DNA from: Eulemur rufifrons
Lineage: Eukaryota; Chordata; Mammalia; Primates; Lemuridae
Assembly: GCF_041146395.1 (NCBI RefSeq)
Contig: NC_091000.1
Span: 11,980,501-12,044,500, forward strand
Reading direction: 5' to 3'
DNA length: 64,000 bases
The number at the start of each line of letters is the position of its first letter. Positions within the stretch are counted from its first letter, which is position 1. Of the stretch, positions 1 to 12,290 are shown piece by piece. The notes beneath the pieces were generated by a model. The model was not told the DNA's origin. It ran no database searches and saw only the letters and a list, made by a program, of their open reading frames with translations. A program made the translations under genes and the position numbers.

Positions 1-576
1 CTCCGATTCCAGGCTCTTTCCACTCCGTCACACTGCTGGGTTTGGGCAGGAGTTTGGCGGGGAGGCGTGCCCTGGGTCACCCACTAACGCACACCTGCTG
101 TGCCGGGCTCACCTGTCCACGCACACAGAGGCTCTTTGTTCTCTCAACAGGTTGTTCCACTCAGGTTTCCTGAAAACAGTGCAGTTGGGGTCTGAGGGAG
201 GTTTCTCCTTAAGTTCCCTGCAAGGGAAAGTGTGGGATTGCAGTGGCATGTTTTGTCATGGCTTCTTCTTTCATAACCCCCTGTGTGTCGTACGCCTGCT
301 TGCAGTTCAGAGGTTGCTCCTAAGGCAGCAGATTTCCCCCTATGGGAGCGGCAGGGGCAACCACCCCACCAGCCCGGAGCACACAGGACAAAGCTGCCGC
401 AAAAGGGACACCATGTCACCTCATCAATATAAAAAGACTTTTGAAAGTCCCCACCTAATAGTCACAAAAGTGGTCTTATTTTGGAGTTATTACATGGATG
501 TTTCCCCCCAAGAGGATGAAATTTCCATACGTCACAGGTTTATTGAAGAGAAATGGCAGAGCGTGGCTGTAAGATC
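1..576. other. Unique sequence, no gene seen
   Basis: Several overlapping open frames exist on both strands, the longest about 150 codons at 152-601 on +. None shows a recognisable domain, and their overlap in several frames marks them as chance. No repeat family was recognised. Confidence 0.5.
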
Positions 577-770
577 AGAAAGACCCTGGCTGAAATCCTA
601 ACCTCTGCGCCTTACACCTGTGTGACCTTGGGCACCTTAACTTCTCTGAGCCTGTACAATAGTGGTGATACAAAATAACAATGTGCCACCTTCATGAGGT
701 GGCCGAGAAGGTGGGGGACAATGTGTGGAAGTCCCACAGCACCTAGTAGCTCTCAATACATGGAGTTTCT
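577..770 (+). repeat. MIR SINE relic
   Basis: The stretch 'TGTGTGACCTTGGGCA' followed by 'CTTCTCTGAGCCT' is the diagnostic MIR core in sense orientation. The flanks are eroded. MIRs are ancient mammalian tRNA-derived SINEs. The boundaries are approximate. Confidence 0.75.
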
Positions 771-1327
771 GTTTTTATTTTGTATTTTGTTTTTCAACCC
801 GTCTTCAGAGGCAGATGTGAAACTACAGTCAGGTTATTTGTTACTGTGCTCTGGCCGACACAGATGCTCCTGTCCAAAGTCTTTGGACACCTGGATTCTT
901 CTAAAATCAGGGGTTGCGCCATCGAAAAGGGCTTGGCAGGCGGCCTGGGCCCGAGAAACCTGCTCTGTCTCCTCAGACGCCAGCGAGTGGTTCTCTGCTC
1001 TCACGCCGGGCCATCCGTGGCGGTTTTGGGTTACTGTCTCACCTGCCTTCCAATCAGGAGGATCATATGCCTCACGGTCGTCAATCGTGGTTCCTGTGGC
1101 CACTGGCCCACCGGCTCGACCCGGGGCTGCGGCTGGGAGGCTGGACGCAGAGTCCGCGTTTCCTGCCAAGTTTCCCTGAGACCCCGCTGGGGGAGAAGGG
1201 CTGTAGACATCACCAGCACAAAGATTTCCCCCAAGCTTTGCGGGAAGAAAAATTTCATTTCTAAGAGGAGAAAAGCTGCATAAAGAGATTGCACGTGTGA
1301 ACTACTTAGCGCCCGCTCCTGAATCTT
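771..1327. other. Unique sequence, moderately GC-rich, no gene seen
   Basis: Overlapping open frames of 110-167 codons occur in several frames of both strands between 780 and 1,408. Their mutual overlap and lack of any motif argue against coding. No repeat was recognised. Confidence 0.45.
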
Positions 1328-1411
1328 TTCATCCATCCATCTGTCCACCCATCCGTCTGTCCACCCATCTATCTGTCCACCCATCCATCTGTCCATCCAC
1401 CCACCCACCCA
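1328..1411. repeat. Short tandem repeat, CATC/TGTCCACC type
   Basis: Imperfect tandem copies of a 12-16 base unit built from CCATC, TGTCCACC and CTATC run for about 84 bases. It reads as a minisatellite derived from a CATC tetranucleotide array. Confidence 0.85.
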
Positions 1412-1825
1412 TTTTGTCCTGCGTCAGGCGTCCCCATGCTGAATGCCCATAATAAGCATGTGAAGCGCAGGGGGTCAAAGATGGAGAGGCGGGTCGCTCT
1501 CAGACTGGTCACGTTGCTCACAGACCGGTCGCTCACAGACCGGTCACGGGGACAGACGAGCAAAGAGGCCCCCGCTGTGCAGTGTGGTAAGTGTGGGGTG
1601 GGGGAGGGGCCCAAACACCTGCCGAGGGCGCGTATCCCAGGCAGCGCCGCCCGGAGGCTTCATGGAGTGGGCGATGTCTCGTGTCTATCCAAAGTGCAAT
1701 GGGAGCCAACTGGCTGGAGAGGAGGGAACAGACAACCCAGGCAAAAGGAACAGTGTGTGAGAGGCCAAGAGGCCAGAGGTCATCGCAGATTGCAGGCTGG
1801 GGAGAGCTGGGCTCAGGGCTTCCTA
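1412..1825. other. Unique sequence, no gene seen
   Basis: Contains chance open frames of 80-142 codons on both strands. A small direct repeat, 'CTCACAGACCGGTC', occurs twice around 1,517-1,546. No known repeat or domain was recognised. Confidence 0.4.
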
Positions 1826-2290
1826 GTCTTTTTTGAGCCACGGGCCCCTTGTGCAGCTGTGTGAGGCTCGTGGATCCCTTTTCAGAGTAATGTTTTTAAA
1901 TACACAAAATAAAATACATAGAATGACAAAGGCAACAATGATATTGAAATACAGTTATCAAACATTTTAAAATAGCAATAGATATCTTTATTAACACATT
2001 AAATAACAAGCTCTAGCAAAGGGTCTATGAGTACCACAGTCTCTCAGTGGTGCAAAGTGTAAATATTTCAAGATGTACGCAACAACTGCCATATGATATG
2101 AAAATATCTGTGGTTTCCACTGGTGTCAAACTACCGGTGCTACTAAACCACTGCGGTGGTTGTCCACATTAAACGAAATTGTCCTAATTGAAGGAAATGC
2201 TAAATTTCAGTTTGACGTTAATAGAAAATGTTATGTTATTTTCCCATTTCCCATCTCCAAGAAGCCCTTTCTCGGAGTTCAGGGACTCAC
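1826..2290 (+). repeat. Old DNA transposon relic, probably hAT-type
   Basis: The left end reads 'TTTTTTGAGCCACGGGCCCC', and the body contains 'AATAAAATACATAGAATGAC' and 'GAAATACAGTTATCAAA'. This matches my memory of a non-autonomous hAT element common in placental mammals, whose ends read like 'cacggacccc'. There is no coding capacity. The exact subfamily is not assigned. Confidence 0.5.
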
Positions 2291-2702
2291 AAACGCCTGC
2301 TCTAGCTCAGTTCCTCCTCCTGCCCCACCTCCCAGCCTCCCGTGATGCCATCACCTCAGCCATGTGAAACCAGATCATTGACGCACTTTTTTGTGTCATC
2401 ACCGTCCTTCCCTCCAGGGTCCAGGAGCTGTGTCTGTCCTTTCACCTCTGTGTCACCAGAGCCCAGCGGAGCAGGTCTTGGCCTATATGAGGTGCTCAGT
2501 AAATGTCACACTAAGGATTTTAGACTTTGGAAAGGGGTCTGGGAGTGAGGGTTGGAGGGACGACGAGATTGCCCGTGGATTTCAGAGTGGGAAAGAGTCT
2601 CTGAGGTGGCCCATGTCTGTTGCATCTGTTGTGGCCCAGGTGAGGAGCCACGATGGCTGAAAACCAACCTCGTGCTTTCAGAGTTTGTGTGATGTCCTTG
2701 CT
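2291..2702. other. Unique sequence, no gene seen
   Basis: A short stretch near 2,475-2,510 ('GGTGCTCAGTAAATGTCAC') looks like a MIR or L2 3' end. Nothing else was recognised. Confidence 0.4.
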
Positions 2703-2770
2703 GTCTCTCTTCTCCATTTATTCAGCCAACATTTACTGAGAGCTTGCTAGATGGAAGGCATTGAGGTAGG
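2703..2770 (-). repeat. L2/MIR-type fragment
   Basis: 'CATTTATTCAGCCAACATTTACTGAG' style text (about 2,715-2,742) is typical of an L2 or MIR tail in reverse orientation. It is short and eroded. Confidence 0.5.
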
Positions 2771-4394
2771 ATCTCTGCTTCCCACAAAGATGGACAGATA
2801 CAGTCTCCTTGGGTTTGGGGTATGGCCCACAAGCAACAGTTCACATTCAAGAGTTTGATTGTTCATGAATCGAATACATATATAATGTGTGCCGTGAATA
2901 TTCTGGGCAGTTGGGTATGGCGCGTCCTTAACAGATGGTATAGGATCATCTAGGGAAAGACAAGACATCCACCCAACAGCTAATATGCAAGATGACGTTG
3001 GTGAGCGCCATAGGCCAGGTACAGACTAGAGCAGCTGCGTCAGGGCGAGAGCCAGCTATGGGGAAGGAAGGAACGGGCTGACCGGGGAGCATCATGGCAT
3101 CGTGAAGGAAGTAGCATCTGAGCTTAGCCCAGGAAGTTGGCAGGATTTGAATAACATTAATTGCAATGATTTACCTTTGCCGGTAGAGAATGGTTCTGTT
3201 TGGAATTCTTTGTCCTACTCCTTGAAGCTTCCTTATTGAAGATCCAGCTCAGACATTGTTGAATAAACCTTCCGTATCTGAGTTCAATCTCACACGTCTT
3301 CGGTGTGATTACTCTGTTAGGGCAATAGTGACCCCTTGCATAATTCTAAATTTACTTTTATAAGGAGGGCAACGTGCAGCTTTCAAACACTTCCATAATC
3401 CTTATAATAAGGAAAAAATAAATATATTTTATTTCACTTATGGAATTCATACAACTCCTACTTGAGTCATTAATAACAAGGGAGAAAATTTCATGGCAAA
3501 TTTTAAGACCTGCTGTGGAAAAACAGAAGTGCTTTAAGAAATGAAAACAGAAATATCTTTAACAATCAGGGACTTAATGTCAAGGAGTTATCACAAAATA
3601 TGAGATATAGTGTTAATGTGGCATTAATTTGAAGCTCAAAAAACCCAGAATACAATGCACTTTGAACTCTAAGGGTATGTATTAGAGCAATGTTTCTTAG
3701 ACTTGAAGAATTTACAGGGAAATAATTTTTTTGCCTTTTCAGAGTTTACTTGTGAACCCCAGTTTGAGAAAACATTGACTTTAAAAACTTAGTCTTTTTA
3801 TGAAGATATCAAATCGTAAGTTTTCTCTTTATAATTGCTAATTTTTAAAAAAATCACGAAAATGAAAATACAAAATTAAAATCTTGTAGATGTCTAGGCA
3901 TCTATGATTCCCAGTATAAGGAACTTTGCATTTTAGAAAATTATAATTAAGATAAATAGGATATCTAGTTGCCTGAGAAATAATAGTTGCTGTTATCTTT
4001 AATATTGTGATATATTAAAAAAACTTATTCTTTAATTGTAAGTGGCTACCACCTGTGGTTGAAAGAAAATAGAATCAAGGGATTCTATTTTACTTCTTAA
4101 TTTGTAACTTATATCTCACCTAACCTCCTCCTCTAAAGTTGGCTAAAACAATTGTAAACTCTGCAAAACAACATTGTGCAAGAATTTTTCATTGTATTTA
4201 TCTCTTCTCCACAGAATATGTGCAACTTTAAAATTTTGAAGATGAAATTAAAACATTGATTTATGTCACCATCTTTAATGTCAAAGGCATGTTAAGTAAA
4301 ATCTTGCTTAAGTGAAGTCTAATGTGCATCCTGTCTAAATTATTAAATAAAAAGTTACTGTTAATGTATGTATAGTCATTGTTAAAAGTGAAAT
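2771..4394. other. AT-rich unique sequence, no gene seen
   Basis: About 1.6 kb with no convincing open frame. The stretch 3,690-3,780 ends in 'GAACCCCAGTTTGAGAAA', which resembles the end of an old hAT/MER-type element, but too little remains to name it. The rest is featureless AT-rich DNA. Confidence 0.4.
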
Positions 4395-6142
4395 CAGGCG
4401 TGGGGAACTTGCGGCCTTAAGACCACATGTGGCCTTCTAGGTCCTTAAGTGCAGCCTTCTGATTGAATCCAAATTTTACAGAACAAATCCTTTTATTTTA
4501 TTAATACATTTTTGTTTGTCTTTTATATTTTTATTTTTAAAATGAACATATTTAAAATACCAAAGAGTAAAATAAGTTTCAACACAATACTCCTCCCAGA
4601 TTGACCGGCACAGTGAGAATATTAGTAAGCCGTAAGGGCTAAATTGACGGCTGCTGTGCTCATGATTTAGCTCTAACTTCCCCCACCTGACTGGGCCACT
4701 ACTGCACGAGGCTGGTTGGCGAGAGTTTATGGGGGGTCATCAGCTTTTGACAACAGTGCCCTGAGTTTCTGTTTGAAGTGGAATTTGTGAATAGTTGCAC
4801 AGCTCAACAGTATTTTTTAATTCTGTCTGCTTAACAGCTCATCATGTCAAAGAAGATGAAGAGAACGCTGAAAGAAGAAAACATATTTTTTTAAATGAGG
4901 ATTGGGACTTGCAATATTATCTTGTATCTGCTAAAGATAAGATGGTTTGCTTGCTTTGTGATATTGCAATATCAACATTAAAGAAATTCAGTGTTCATCA
5001 GCATAACACTCATAAGGACCACAAATATTTTAAATTAGAGGGAGAGGTGCAAAAGGTTGTATTGCAGAAAGTAAAAGATAAGAAGCAAAAGCAAAGACAA
5101 TTCTTTCAAGCAGCAATAAGACCTGGAAATAATTCAGTGTGGATTTGCCATATCATCCTAGAGTACGTTGGCTATTGCAGGGACAGGTGTTAGCCAAAAT
5201 TTTATCTCTGTAAGAACAGATAGTTAAATTTTATGAAGAACAGAATCAGCAATGTGAATTATTGAAAGAAGATTTCTAAAGGAATGCAGCATTTGATGTG
5301 ATATCATGTCAAATCAAAACGACTTGAATATTTCTTTGCAAGGTAAAACTAAGTCTATATATAATACATGGAAAAAAAAAAACAACAAGCATTTTGAAAA
5401 AAGCTGTCTTTTTTCAAAACACTTCTTCTTTAAAAGGAAATTTCGGATGAACATTTTCCCCAGTTAGCAAAGGTCATTGATGAGCAGGATGATATAAGTG
5501 AATCATTTGAAGAATACCCAGCTGTTAGACTTATTAATTGGAGAATACAATGAAAGGTTCGTTGACTTGGAGAATCATGACGTCACACTGAAATTAGCAT
5601 TTCAGCCTCACCTAGTTGGTATCACCAAGGAACCTAAAGAACTACAGATGGAATTGATTGAGCTCTCAGTAGATGACATTTTAAAGCCATTGTTTGATGC
5701 TAAGAAAGATGCAATGGAAATATGGCAAAATGCATAATACCCATGCCTTTGCCAACATGCCCAAAAAATGCTTTCTTGCTTTTCAGCCACTTATTACTGC
5801 GAATCTACATTCTCCTACCGAACCGGAATCAAGACGTCCTTAAGGTCACAAATGACTGATTCTCATCCAGGGGATCAACTGAAACTGCGGACCACCATGC
5901 TGCAACCAAATATGCACATGCTTTGCAACAAACAGCATGCACAACAAAGTCATTAAAAGGTTAGTTAACTTTAAAATTAACAAATAGTTTTCATTTTTTG
6001 AAATTATTAAGTACATAATAGTGAGATTTTTAACAAAATAATGTACATTTTTAAGTATATCTAATTGAGGTTTCTTGAATGTAGCCTCATTTGATTACAG
6101 CAAATTAACACGGCTTCCAACGTGAAAAGCTTCCCCAGCCTG
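4395..6142 (+). mobile_element. hAT (Charlie-like) DNA transposon, inactive
   Basis: About 1.75 kb bounded by terminal inverted repeats. The left end starts 'CAGGCGTGGGGAACTTGCGG', and the right end ends 'AAGCTTCCCCAGCCTG', whose complement starts 'CAGGCTGGGGAAGCTT'. A CAGG..TGGGGAA terminus followed by a 'GGCC' rich segment is typical of Charlie/hAT elements. Inside lie pieces of one transposase gene in sense order (BED-type zinc finger first, hAT dimerisation region last). I could not see a clean 8-base target duplication, so the flanks have probably drifted. It is shorter than an intact autonomous hAT element, so part of the catalytic core is missing. Confidence 0.85.
4844..5956 (+). pseudogene. 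Broken hAT transposase
   Basis: An ATG at 4,844 opens a frame starting MSKK, the usual start of this transposase class. It runs into a stop in a T-run near 4,890. The continuation, in the frame of the 4,795-5,193 ORF, carries a BED-like zinc finger: CLLC, then about 19 residues later an H-rich HQHNTHKDH. Further pieces follow at 5,498-5,737 and at 5,768-5,956. The last has the 'CESTFS' and 'LTD/MTDSH' pattern of the hAT C-terminal dimerisation domain. The region between is full of stops and much of the DDE core is gone. There is no functional protein. A domesticated gene is unlikely because the frame is not maintained. Confidence 0.85.
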
Positions 6143-6786
6143 GCGTGGTCACAAATGAGAAAATCACATCTGTTTTTACCAGTTCATTCTTTGTACCCTG
6201 ACTAGTGGCTTGATTGTGAGTCTGCTTTCCCGACTGACTGGATGTTTGGGGAAGTTCCTAACAATAATGGCCATATTCTATTCCCTTCTAGAAACTCTTT
6301 CCATTCCTGACACATTTGGCTTTTCTGAGACTATTTTGCGACGGCCACTGCTGAAACGAAGCTTTGGCGGTGCAGCTTCCCGCCGCCCAGCAAGGCCCTA
6401 CGCCGAGCTCTCTTCCGCTGCTGACCAAATCCTTGCGAGCTCGGCTTTGGGTCACCCTCTGTCTTCCTCTCCTTGTTCTCAGACCTGACTTTCCACACAG
6501 TGCTCAGCTCTAATCATTTTGTGCTCATTCGTTTGTTTCTTTGTATTCCCTGCAATAGTCTCAGGTTAGAATTTCTGCACCACGCACAACCCAAGAAACC
6601 CCACCGGCGCCCCCACGCACTGTGTCCGGGACGTGGTAATAGCTCATGACGGTTCATGAGCTGCACTGAGTGAAGTATCGTAATGAGAGGACTCGGGGAC
6701 CTAAAACGGATTGTGACACACGGATATTTCATAAGGTCTCTTTAAACCAACATAAAAGAAAAGGAAATTTACTTCCTCACAACAAA
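6143..6786. other. Unique sequence, no gene seen
   Basis: A locally GC-richer patch at about 6,340-6,450 gives a 92-codon chance frame (6,210-6,488, +). No repeat or domain was recognised. Confidence 0.4.
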
Positions 6787-6860
6787 GGGTTTTTTTTAAT
6801 TTTAGTTTTAATTATTATGGGTACATAACAGTTGTTCACAACAGAGTTTTGATTGATAGT
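6787..6860 (-). repeat. L1 3' end fragment, antisense
   Basis: 'TAATTATTATGGGTACATAA' after a T-run is the complement of the L1 3' untranslated region next to its poly(A). Only about 70 bases remain. Confidence 0.55.
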
Positions 6861-8259
6861 TTTTGTTTATGTTTTATTTTCTAGCCTCATTCCATAAAGG
6901 GATCCTGAGGTTGCTGGAACAAATGACTATAGCCTGAAATATGTTCAAAAGCAATGATTCTAATTTTACTAAAGCTGAACGGTAACTGGAGAGCTGGTGG
7001 CCTGCCAGGTCCCAGAACACGTCCCTTGTTCCCTACTGGCGTCAGTCTCACTCAGCTCCCCAGGGTGGTTCTGAAATAAAGGCTGAGGGCTCACGGGTCT
7101 CAGACATCTCACCAATGCCTGGCTCAACCCTGGGCTGCTGCAAACCACAGGCCCTGGGCCACCGTCAGTACCGGGGTTAATTCATTCACTCTCATCCCCA
7201 TCATTTCACTCCTCCATCACTTCAGCAAATTGAGCCTGGCCCAGCCACTGCACTGGGGGTTCCCAGACGGTCACACGTGGTTTGACAAACGTAAGGATGA
7301 GGAGAGGGCAGGGTGCTAAGCGAGCACAGGAGAGCCACTCCCAACCCAGAATGGGAGGGCAGGAATGGCTTCCTGGGGAAGACTATGTTTAAATTTTAGG
7401 TCTTAACAAGAGGAATGAGACGGAGGGGACATGCGGGCAGAGGAAGCAGCAGGGCCGGAGGCTCAGGGGCAAGAAACCCCACAGTGTGTCTGAGGCTCTC
7501 CAGTGGGACTATCTTAGCTGACCCTGGGAACCCCCACAGCAAAAACGTGCCCCCGAATTGAAGCAGCCTCCTGTCTGGGGCCACCCAACTGGGAATCCTC
7601 TGGGTTCGGTAAAACCTGCATCTGCACGGACCTCCTGGGCCTCAACCGTGTCTGCAGGTGAAAGGTGATTGTTTGCTGTGGGGAGATGCTATTGGGGGCA
7701 CAAAGGCTTGGCCTCAGCACACAGGACAGGTGGGCTTTTCTCTTTGCAAGTGGGGAGAGGCAGGGACAGAGCCAAGCTCGCAGTCCCTGTGTGGTTCCCG
7801 GAGTACCTCCCAAGGCGAAGGGGACTCCATGGTAACGCCCTCTTCTGTAAAAACCAAGCTGGGCACACTAACCCCGACCTCCTTCTAGAAAGTTGGGTGA
7901 GGAGGATTTCACTGTCTTGCAGGTCCAGACTAAGATGAAGAATTCTTGGCGTCTGCCCTCAGGCACAAAATACGTGGAGGCCACGTTCCCCGAGCACCCA
8001 CTGCTGTCTCGCACGTGTGGCACCAGCCTCCTTAGAAGCCAGCCTCATGTGAACAGGGAACTCCAGCTGGGCATGGCCGGGCTGCCTCCTAGCTGACCTC
8101 TCCATTCTCCTCTGGGTGCGGCTTGCTGCATTCTTGCGTGCTGGGATCCCTACACAGACCTGGGGACATCTGGGCCCGTGCCAAGTTGGCACATTTCAAA
8201 CCCCCAGCAATGACAGAAATGTCACTTAAAACAATCTCCCATCTATTAAGCTAGCACAT
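6861..8259. other. Unique sequence, no gene seen
   Basis: Mostly moderate GC. Open frames of 60-99 codons overlap on both strands between 7,396 and 8,192 without motifs. No repeat was recognised. Confidence 0.4.
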
Positions 8260-8690
8260 TTTTTTTTTAAAGAATAAAGCACAATATTGGCAGGACTTTA
8301 AGGAAATAAACACATCCATACACTGCTGGTGGCTCTTTATAGTGGCTCTTCTCTTTCTTTCTTCAGAAAAATCAGACAATGTGTATGTAACAAAAGCTAC
8401 AGAACTGTTTGAGCCAGTAATGCCACTTTGGGGAATACACTACAAGAAAATAACTTCAAAGAAAAATATGAACATGTACAAACATAATATACACACAGCA
8501 GCTGCAATTTAACACGGCATAAAACTGGAAACAAACCAGACACGCAATAACAGGGGAAATGGCTAAACAAATTATAGAGTGACATGAAATACTTCATGGC
8601 CATTAAAAATGACAAGTACAATGGACCATTTCAATGCATGGAGATTAGAATATTTGTGCAACGATAGAATGTAAATGCAGCATGCAGATG
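8260..8690 (+). repeat. Old L1 (L1M-type) 3' segment, sense
   Basis: The order of phrases matches the conserved end of old L1 elements: 'CATACACTGCTGGTGG', 'GAGCCAGTAATGCCACTT', 'AACTGGAAACAAACC' and 'CATGGCCATTAAAAATGAC'. It is highly diverged, with no coding potential. Confidence 0.75.
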
Positions 8691-9294
8691 CTGGGTGTAA
8701 CTCTACTTTTTAAAGTATGTAAGTATTCTACAAACATTGCAAGATAGCCTAAAAGGAAGTAAGTTTAATCTAAATGTTCATTCCTTTCCTTGCTTAAGTT
8801 CATCATTTACAAAGTGCAGTTTTAAAGAGCAAGTATGTGTCTCTTTAGAAGGACAACAACCCAAACCCTGGGAGACCTGTGGATGTGTCAATACATATGT
8901 TTGCCATGTCACTTTGTCTCTGACCTGCTCGTCTACCTGCAGCACAGAGGAGGACAGGGACCCACACAGGCCTGGGCCCAGCCAATGCCTGAGGACCACG
9001 ATCCCTCCCCTGCTCCCAGGCAAGAGGAAAGGCCAGAGAGGAACGTTCCTCCTGGGGACCTGAACTTGGAATTGGCTGAATATTTACTGGCTAGAAACGG
9101 GTTTGAATTGACAGAGACTGTTCAGACTGGAGGAAAGTGAAACCCTGGTAACTAAATGATTTCAGTTCTGTTCCCTTATCTGGAGGGAATTTGCTCAATT
9201 ATGAAAACAGAGACTAAGAAAGCCGTAACTGCTTTGCACAACTCTGTTATCTGCTATTAATACTGACACGTCCAACAAATGGTTTGGTTTTTTT
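8691..9294. other. Unique sequence, no gene seen
   Basis: Three overlapping chance frames (up to 108 codons) lie at 8,737-9,140. Nothing else was recognised. Confidence 0.4.
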
Positions 9295-9650
9295 ACAAGA
9301 ATAAGTGTATACTTCGCACGCATTATTTCTACTCATTTTGGTAAACAATATATTGTGGATGTTCTTCCACACCAGGACTTAAAAGATGTCTCCTTTTCAG
9401 ACTGCTCCAGAGACTTCCTTGCTACAGTTTTATTTCACCAGTCCTCCATGGATGGGGATTCAGATGAGGCTATGTTTTCCCTTTTACAAGGCAATTCTGC
9501 CATGAGCGTCCCTGCATAGCAGCCATCTTTGTAAGAGTATCTTCAGAATCAATTTCTAGAAGTGGAAATTGCAGGAACAAATGGCATAAGTGTTTTAAAT
9601 TTTTAGGGGTACTTCCAACACTGTTTGATACCGGCGGGGAGTGTGGAAAG
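9295..9650 (-). repeat. Old L1 3' segment, antisense
   Basis: 'GGTAAACAATATATTGTGGA', 'CACCAGTCCTCCATGGATGG' and 'TTTCTAGAAGTGGAAATTGC' are in the order expected for the complement of an L1M 3' region. The copy is very diverged. Confidence 0.65.
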
Positions 9651-10085
9651 TCGCTTAGAGAAGCAATGGTGGAGGGTCGGCCCCGGGGCAGCTGTGGGGA
9701 GCGGCTGTACTGGGGGCTTCTGGAAAATGTTTCCTCGGGTCTAGAATCGATCACGGGAGGAGACGGTCCCTTTCTTCACCTGGGTATGGCACACGGCACC
9801 GCCCCAGCCGTCTCGCTTCCAGTGTGAGGAGCAGAGTGGAGCCATGGGAAGAACCTGAGCCCCTGACGAAATTATACCCCCGGAGCGAACTGCCATGAGG
9901 GCGGCCCAACCTTCTGACTTCCTGCCGTGAGAAAATACATTTACTGACTGCTCCAGCCAGTTTGTATCAGCGTTTCCATGGCCAGCAGTTTAAAATGTCC
10001 TAGGTGATATTCACCGGCAGGCCTAGTTTTCTCAGGATTTATTATTAATACAGGGGAACCTGCTTTGCCTACCCAGGAGTAATGA
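9651..10085. other. Unique sequence, no gene seen
   Basis: Nothing recognisable. GC content falls from left to right. Confidence 0.4.
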
Positions 10086-10118
10086 TTCTCTCTCTCTCTC
10101 TCGCTCTCTCTCTATATA
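10086..10118. repeat. (TC)n followed by (TA)n microsatellite
   Basis: A TC dinucleotide run with one TCGC interruption passes directly into TATATA. Confidence 0.9.
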
Positions 10119-11123
10119 TGGTTTTTTCAATCAAGAAATCTCTTAGTGACTTCTACATTTTTCTTTTCACAGGGTAGGAAGTGCAAATTTCAAACTATCT
10201 GGCTTCACACCTGAGGCCTGACATGGGAAACTATCATGTCTGTGTGATACTGGGGTGAGCAGAGGGAGGAGCTCCAAGTCCTGCTGTCACCTTGAGACCC
10301 TGAGGTGACTGTCTCAGGACGTCTGTCCGAAGTCCGGGACCCAGTGCCACCGCACGCAGCCGCGCAGCTCTGATTTCAGTCTCTCTCAGCCTCAGCTTAT
10401 GGTAACACGGAGATCATTCTCCCTCGAACGTGGGGATTAGTGAAATAATGGATGTAAAGGCTGTCACATATTAGCTGTTACATATCAGCAGCGTAGGTGT
10501 GTAGCTAATGCCACGTTCGGTTTAATTCATGCTATAATTGATCCTCAGCGTGAAACAGAATTACTGCATAGACTCGCAGCAGCTCACACATTATGAGTCA
10601 GCGAGGTTAATGAGAATATCATGATTTAAGCTTGCGTGCAGCCAGTTTACAAACCAGTGAGTAGTCCACTGGCTGAGACTGGCCCACACACATGCTTGCT
10701 TTGGCTTGCCCATTTTGTTTTTAATTGAGCCAATATTTAAGATTGTGGAGAATCCACATTAAAACAAATAAAACAACAACCACCACCAAAAACCCCCAAA
10801 TAAACAGATGTCTGGCTTCTGTTGAAGATTCAGAAGTTGTTATGATGGCAGGGGCCACCCTGCCCTATGGCTGTCCTCAGCCACGTCCAGTAGATAGAGC
10901 TGCCTGTGTTCTCTGTGTATGGACTGCTGGTCACACACCCACCACTGCACCCTTGTCTGATGCCAAACCCTTACTCTACATCTACTGAGTTCTTTATTTC
11001 AACTAAAAGTGTTCATACTTAATAGTTCTACTTAGTTATTTTAAAATTATGGCCTGTTGTCTTTCCTTCATATGGCCAATATCTTCCTTTTCTATTAAAA
11101 TAAGTACAAATAAGAAATACGTT
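10119..11123. other. Unique sequence, part of it possibly conserved non-coding
   Basis: No repeat was recognised. The stretch 10,440-10,650 is AT-rich and balanced, and carries motif-like words such as 'TAATTCATGCTATAATTGA', TGAGTCA and CATATTAGC. These are typical of regulatory non-coding DNA, but conservation cannot be judged from one sequence. Confidence 0.3.
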
Positions 11124-11136
11124 AAAGTCATATTCA

Positions 11137-11475
<339 letters not shown>

Positions 11476-11743
11476 TCAGTCTGTTCCAATAATTCTGCCT
11501 TAGATAGTGTATGTTGTTCTACTTTCAGGTCTTTTATTATATTGTACTCTGGAGTGCCTAGTTATTTTGGTCTCTAAGCTTATGTTCCCCTGGGGTACTA
11601 GCCACTCTGTCAGGTAATGCCCATTAGGGCCAAAGGCCAGATCTAGTCTAGGTGCCTTTTGGGAAGCGAAGGAGCAGGAAATGAAGAACCTCAGGGCAGG
11701 GAGGCTCAGGCACAGAACTCCTGGCTGACCATTCCTGTCTGCT

Positions 11744-11946
11744 GCTGCAATGGCTAATTTTATGTGTCAACTTGACTGGGCTAAGGGATGCTCAGATAGC
11801 TGGTGAAACTTTATTCTGGGCATGTCTGTGGGGTGTGTCCAGAAGAGATTAGCATTTGAATCAGTGGACTGAGTGAAGAAGATCACCCTCACCAGTCTGT
11901 TGAGGACCCAGATAGAATAAAAAGGCAGAGGAAGGGTGAAGGAAGG

Positions 11947-11986
<40 letters not shown>

Positions 11987-12290
11987 CTGGGACATCCATT
12001 TTCTTCTACCCTCAGACTTCAGAGCTCCTGGTTCTCAGGCCTTCAGACTCCAGGACTTATATCAGAGCCCTCCTTCCCACCCACCCACTCCCAATCCCCT
12101 AGTGCTCAGGCCTTCAGCCACAGACTTAATTATTCCCCTAGCTCTCCTGGTTCTCAGCTTGTAGTTGGCAGATTGTGGGACTTCTCAGCCTCTGTAATGG
12201 CATGAGCCAATTCCCATTTTAAATGTCCCCATATATATCCACATATATCCTATTGGTTCTGTTTTCCTGGAGGACCCTGACTAATACGGC
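11744..12290 (-). repeat. MLT2-type ERVL LTR, antisense
   Basis: It starts 'TGGCTAATTTTATGTGTCAA', the complement of the MLT2 3' end, and closes 'AGGACCCTGACTAATAC', the complement of its 5' end. Between them are the expected 'CAATTCCCATT' and 'TCCTATTGGTTCTGTTTTCC' blocks. A (TC)n tract (11,952-11,983) expanded inside. This is a solo LTR; no ERVL internal sequence adjoins it. Confidence 0.85.
11952..11983. repeat. (TC)n microsatellite
   Basis: An uninterrupted CT dinucleotide run of about 32 bases inside the MLT2 LTR. Confidence 0.95.
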
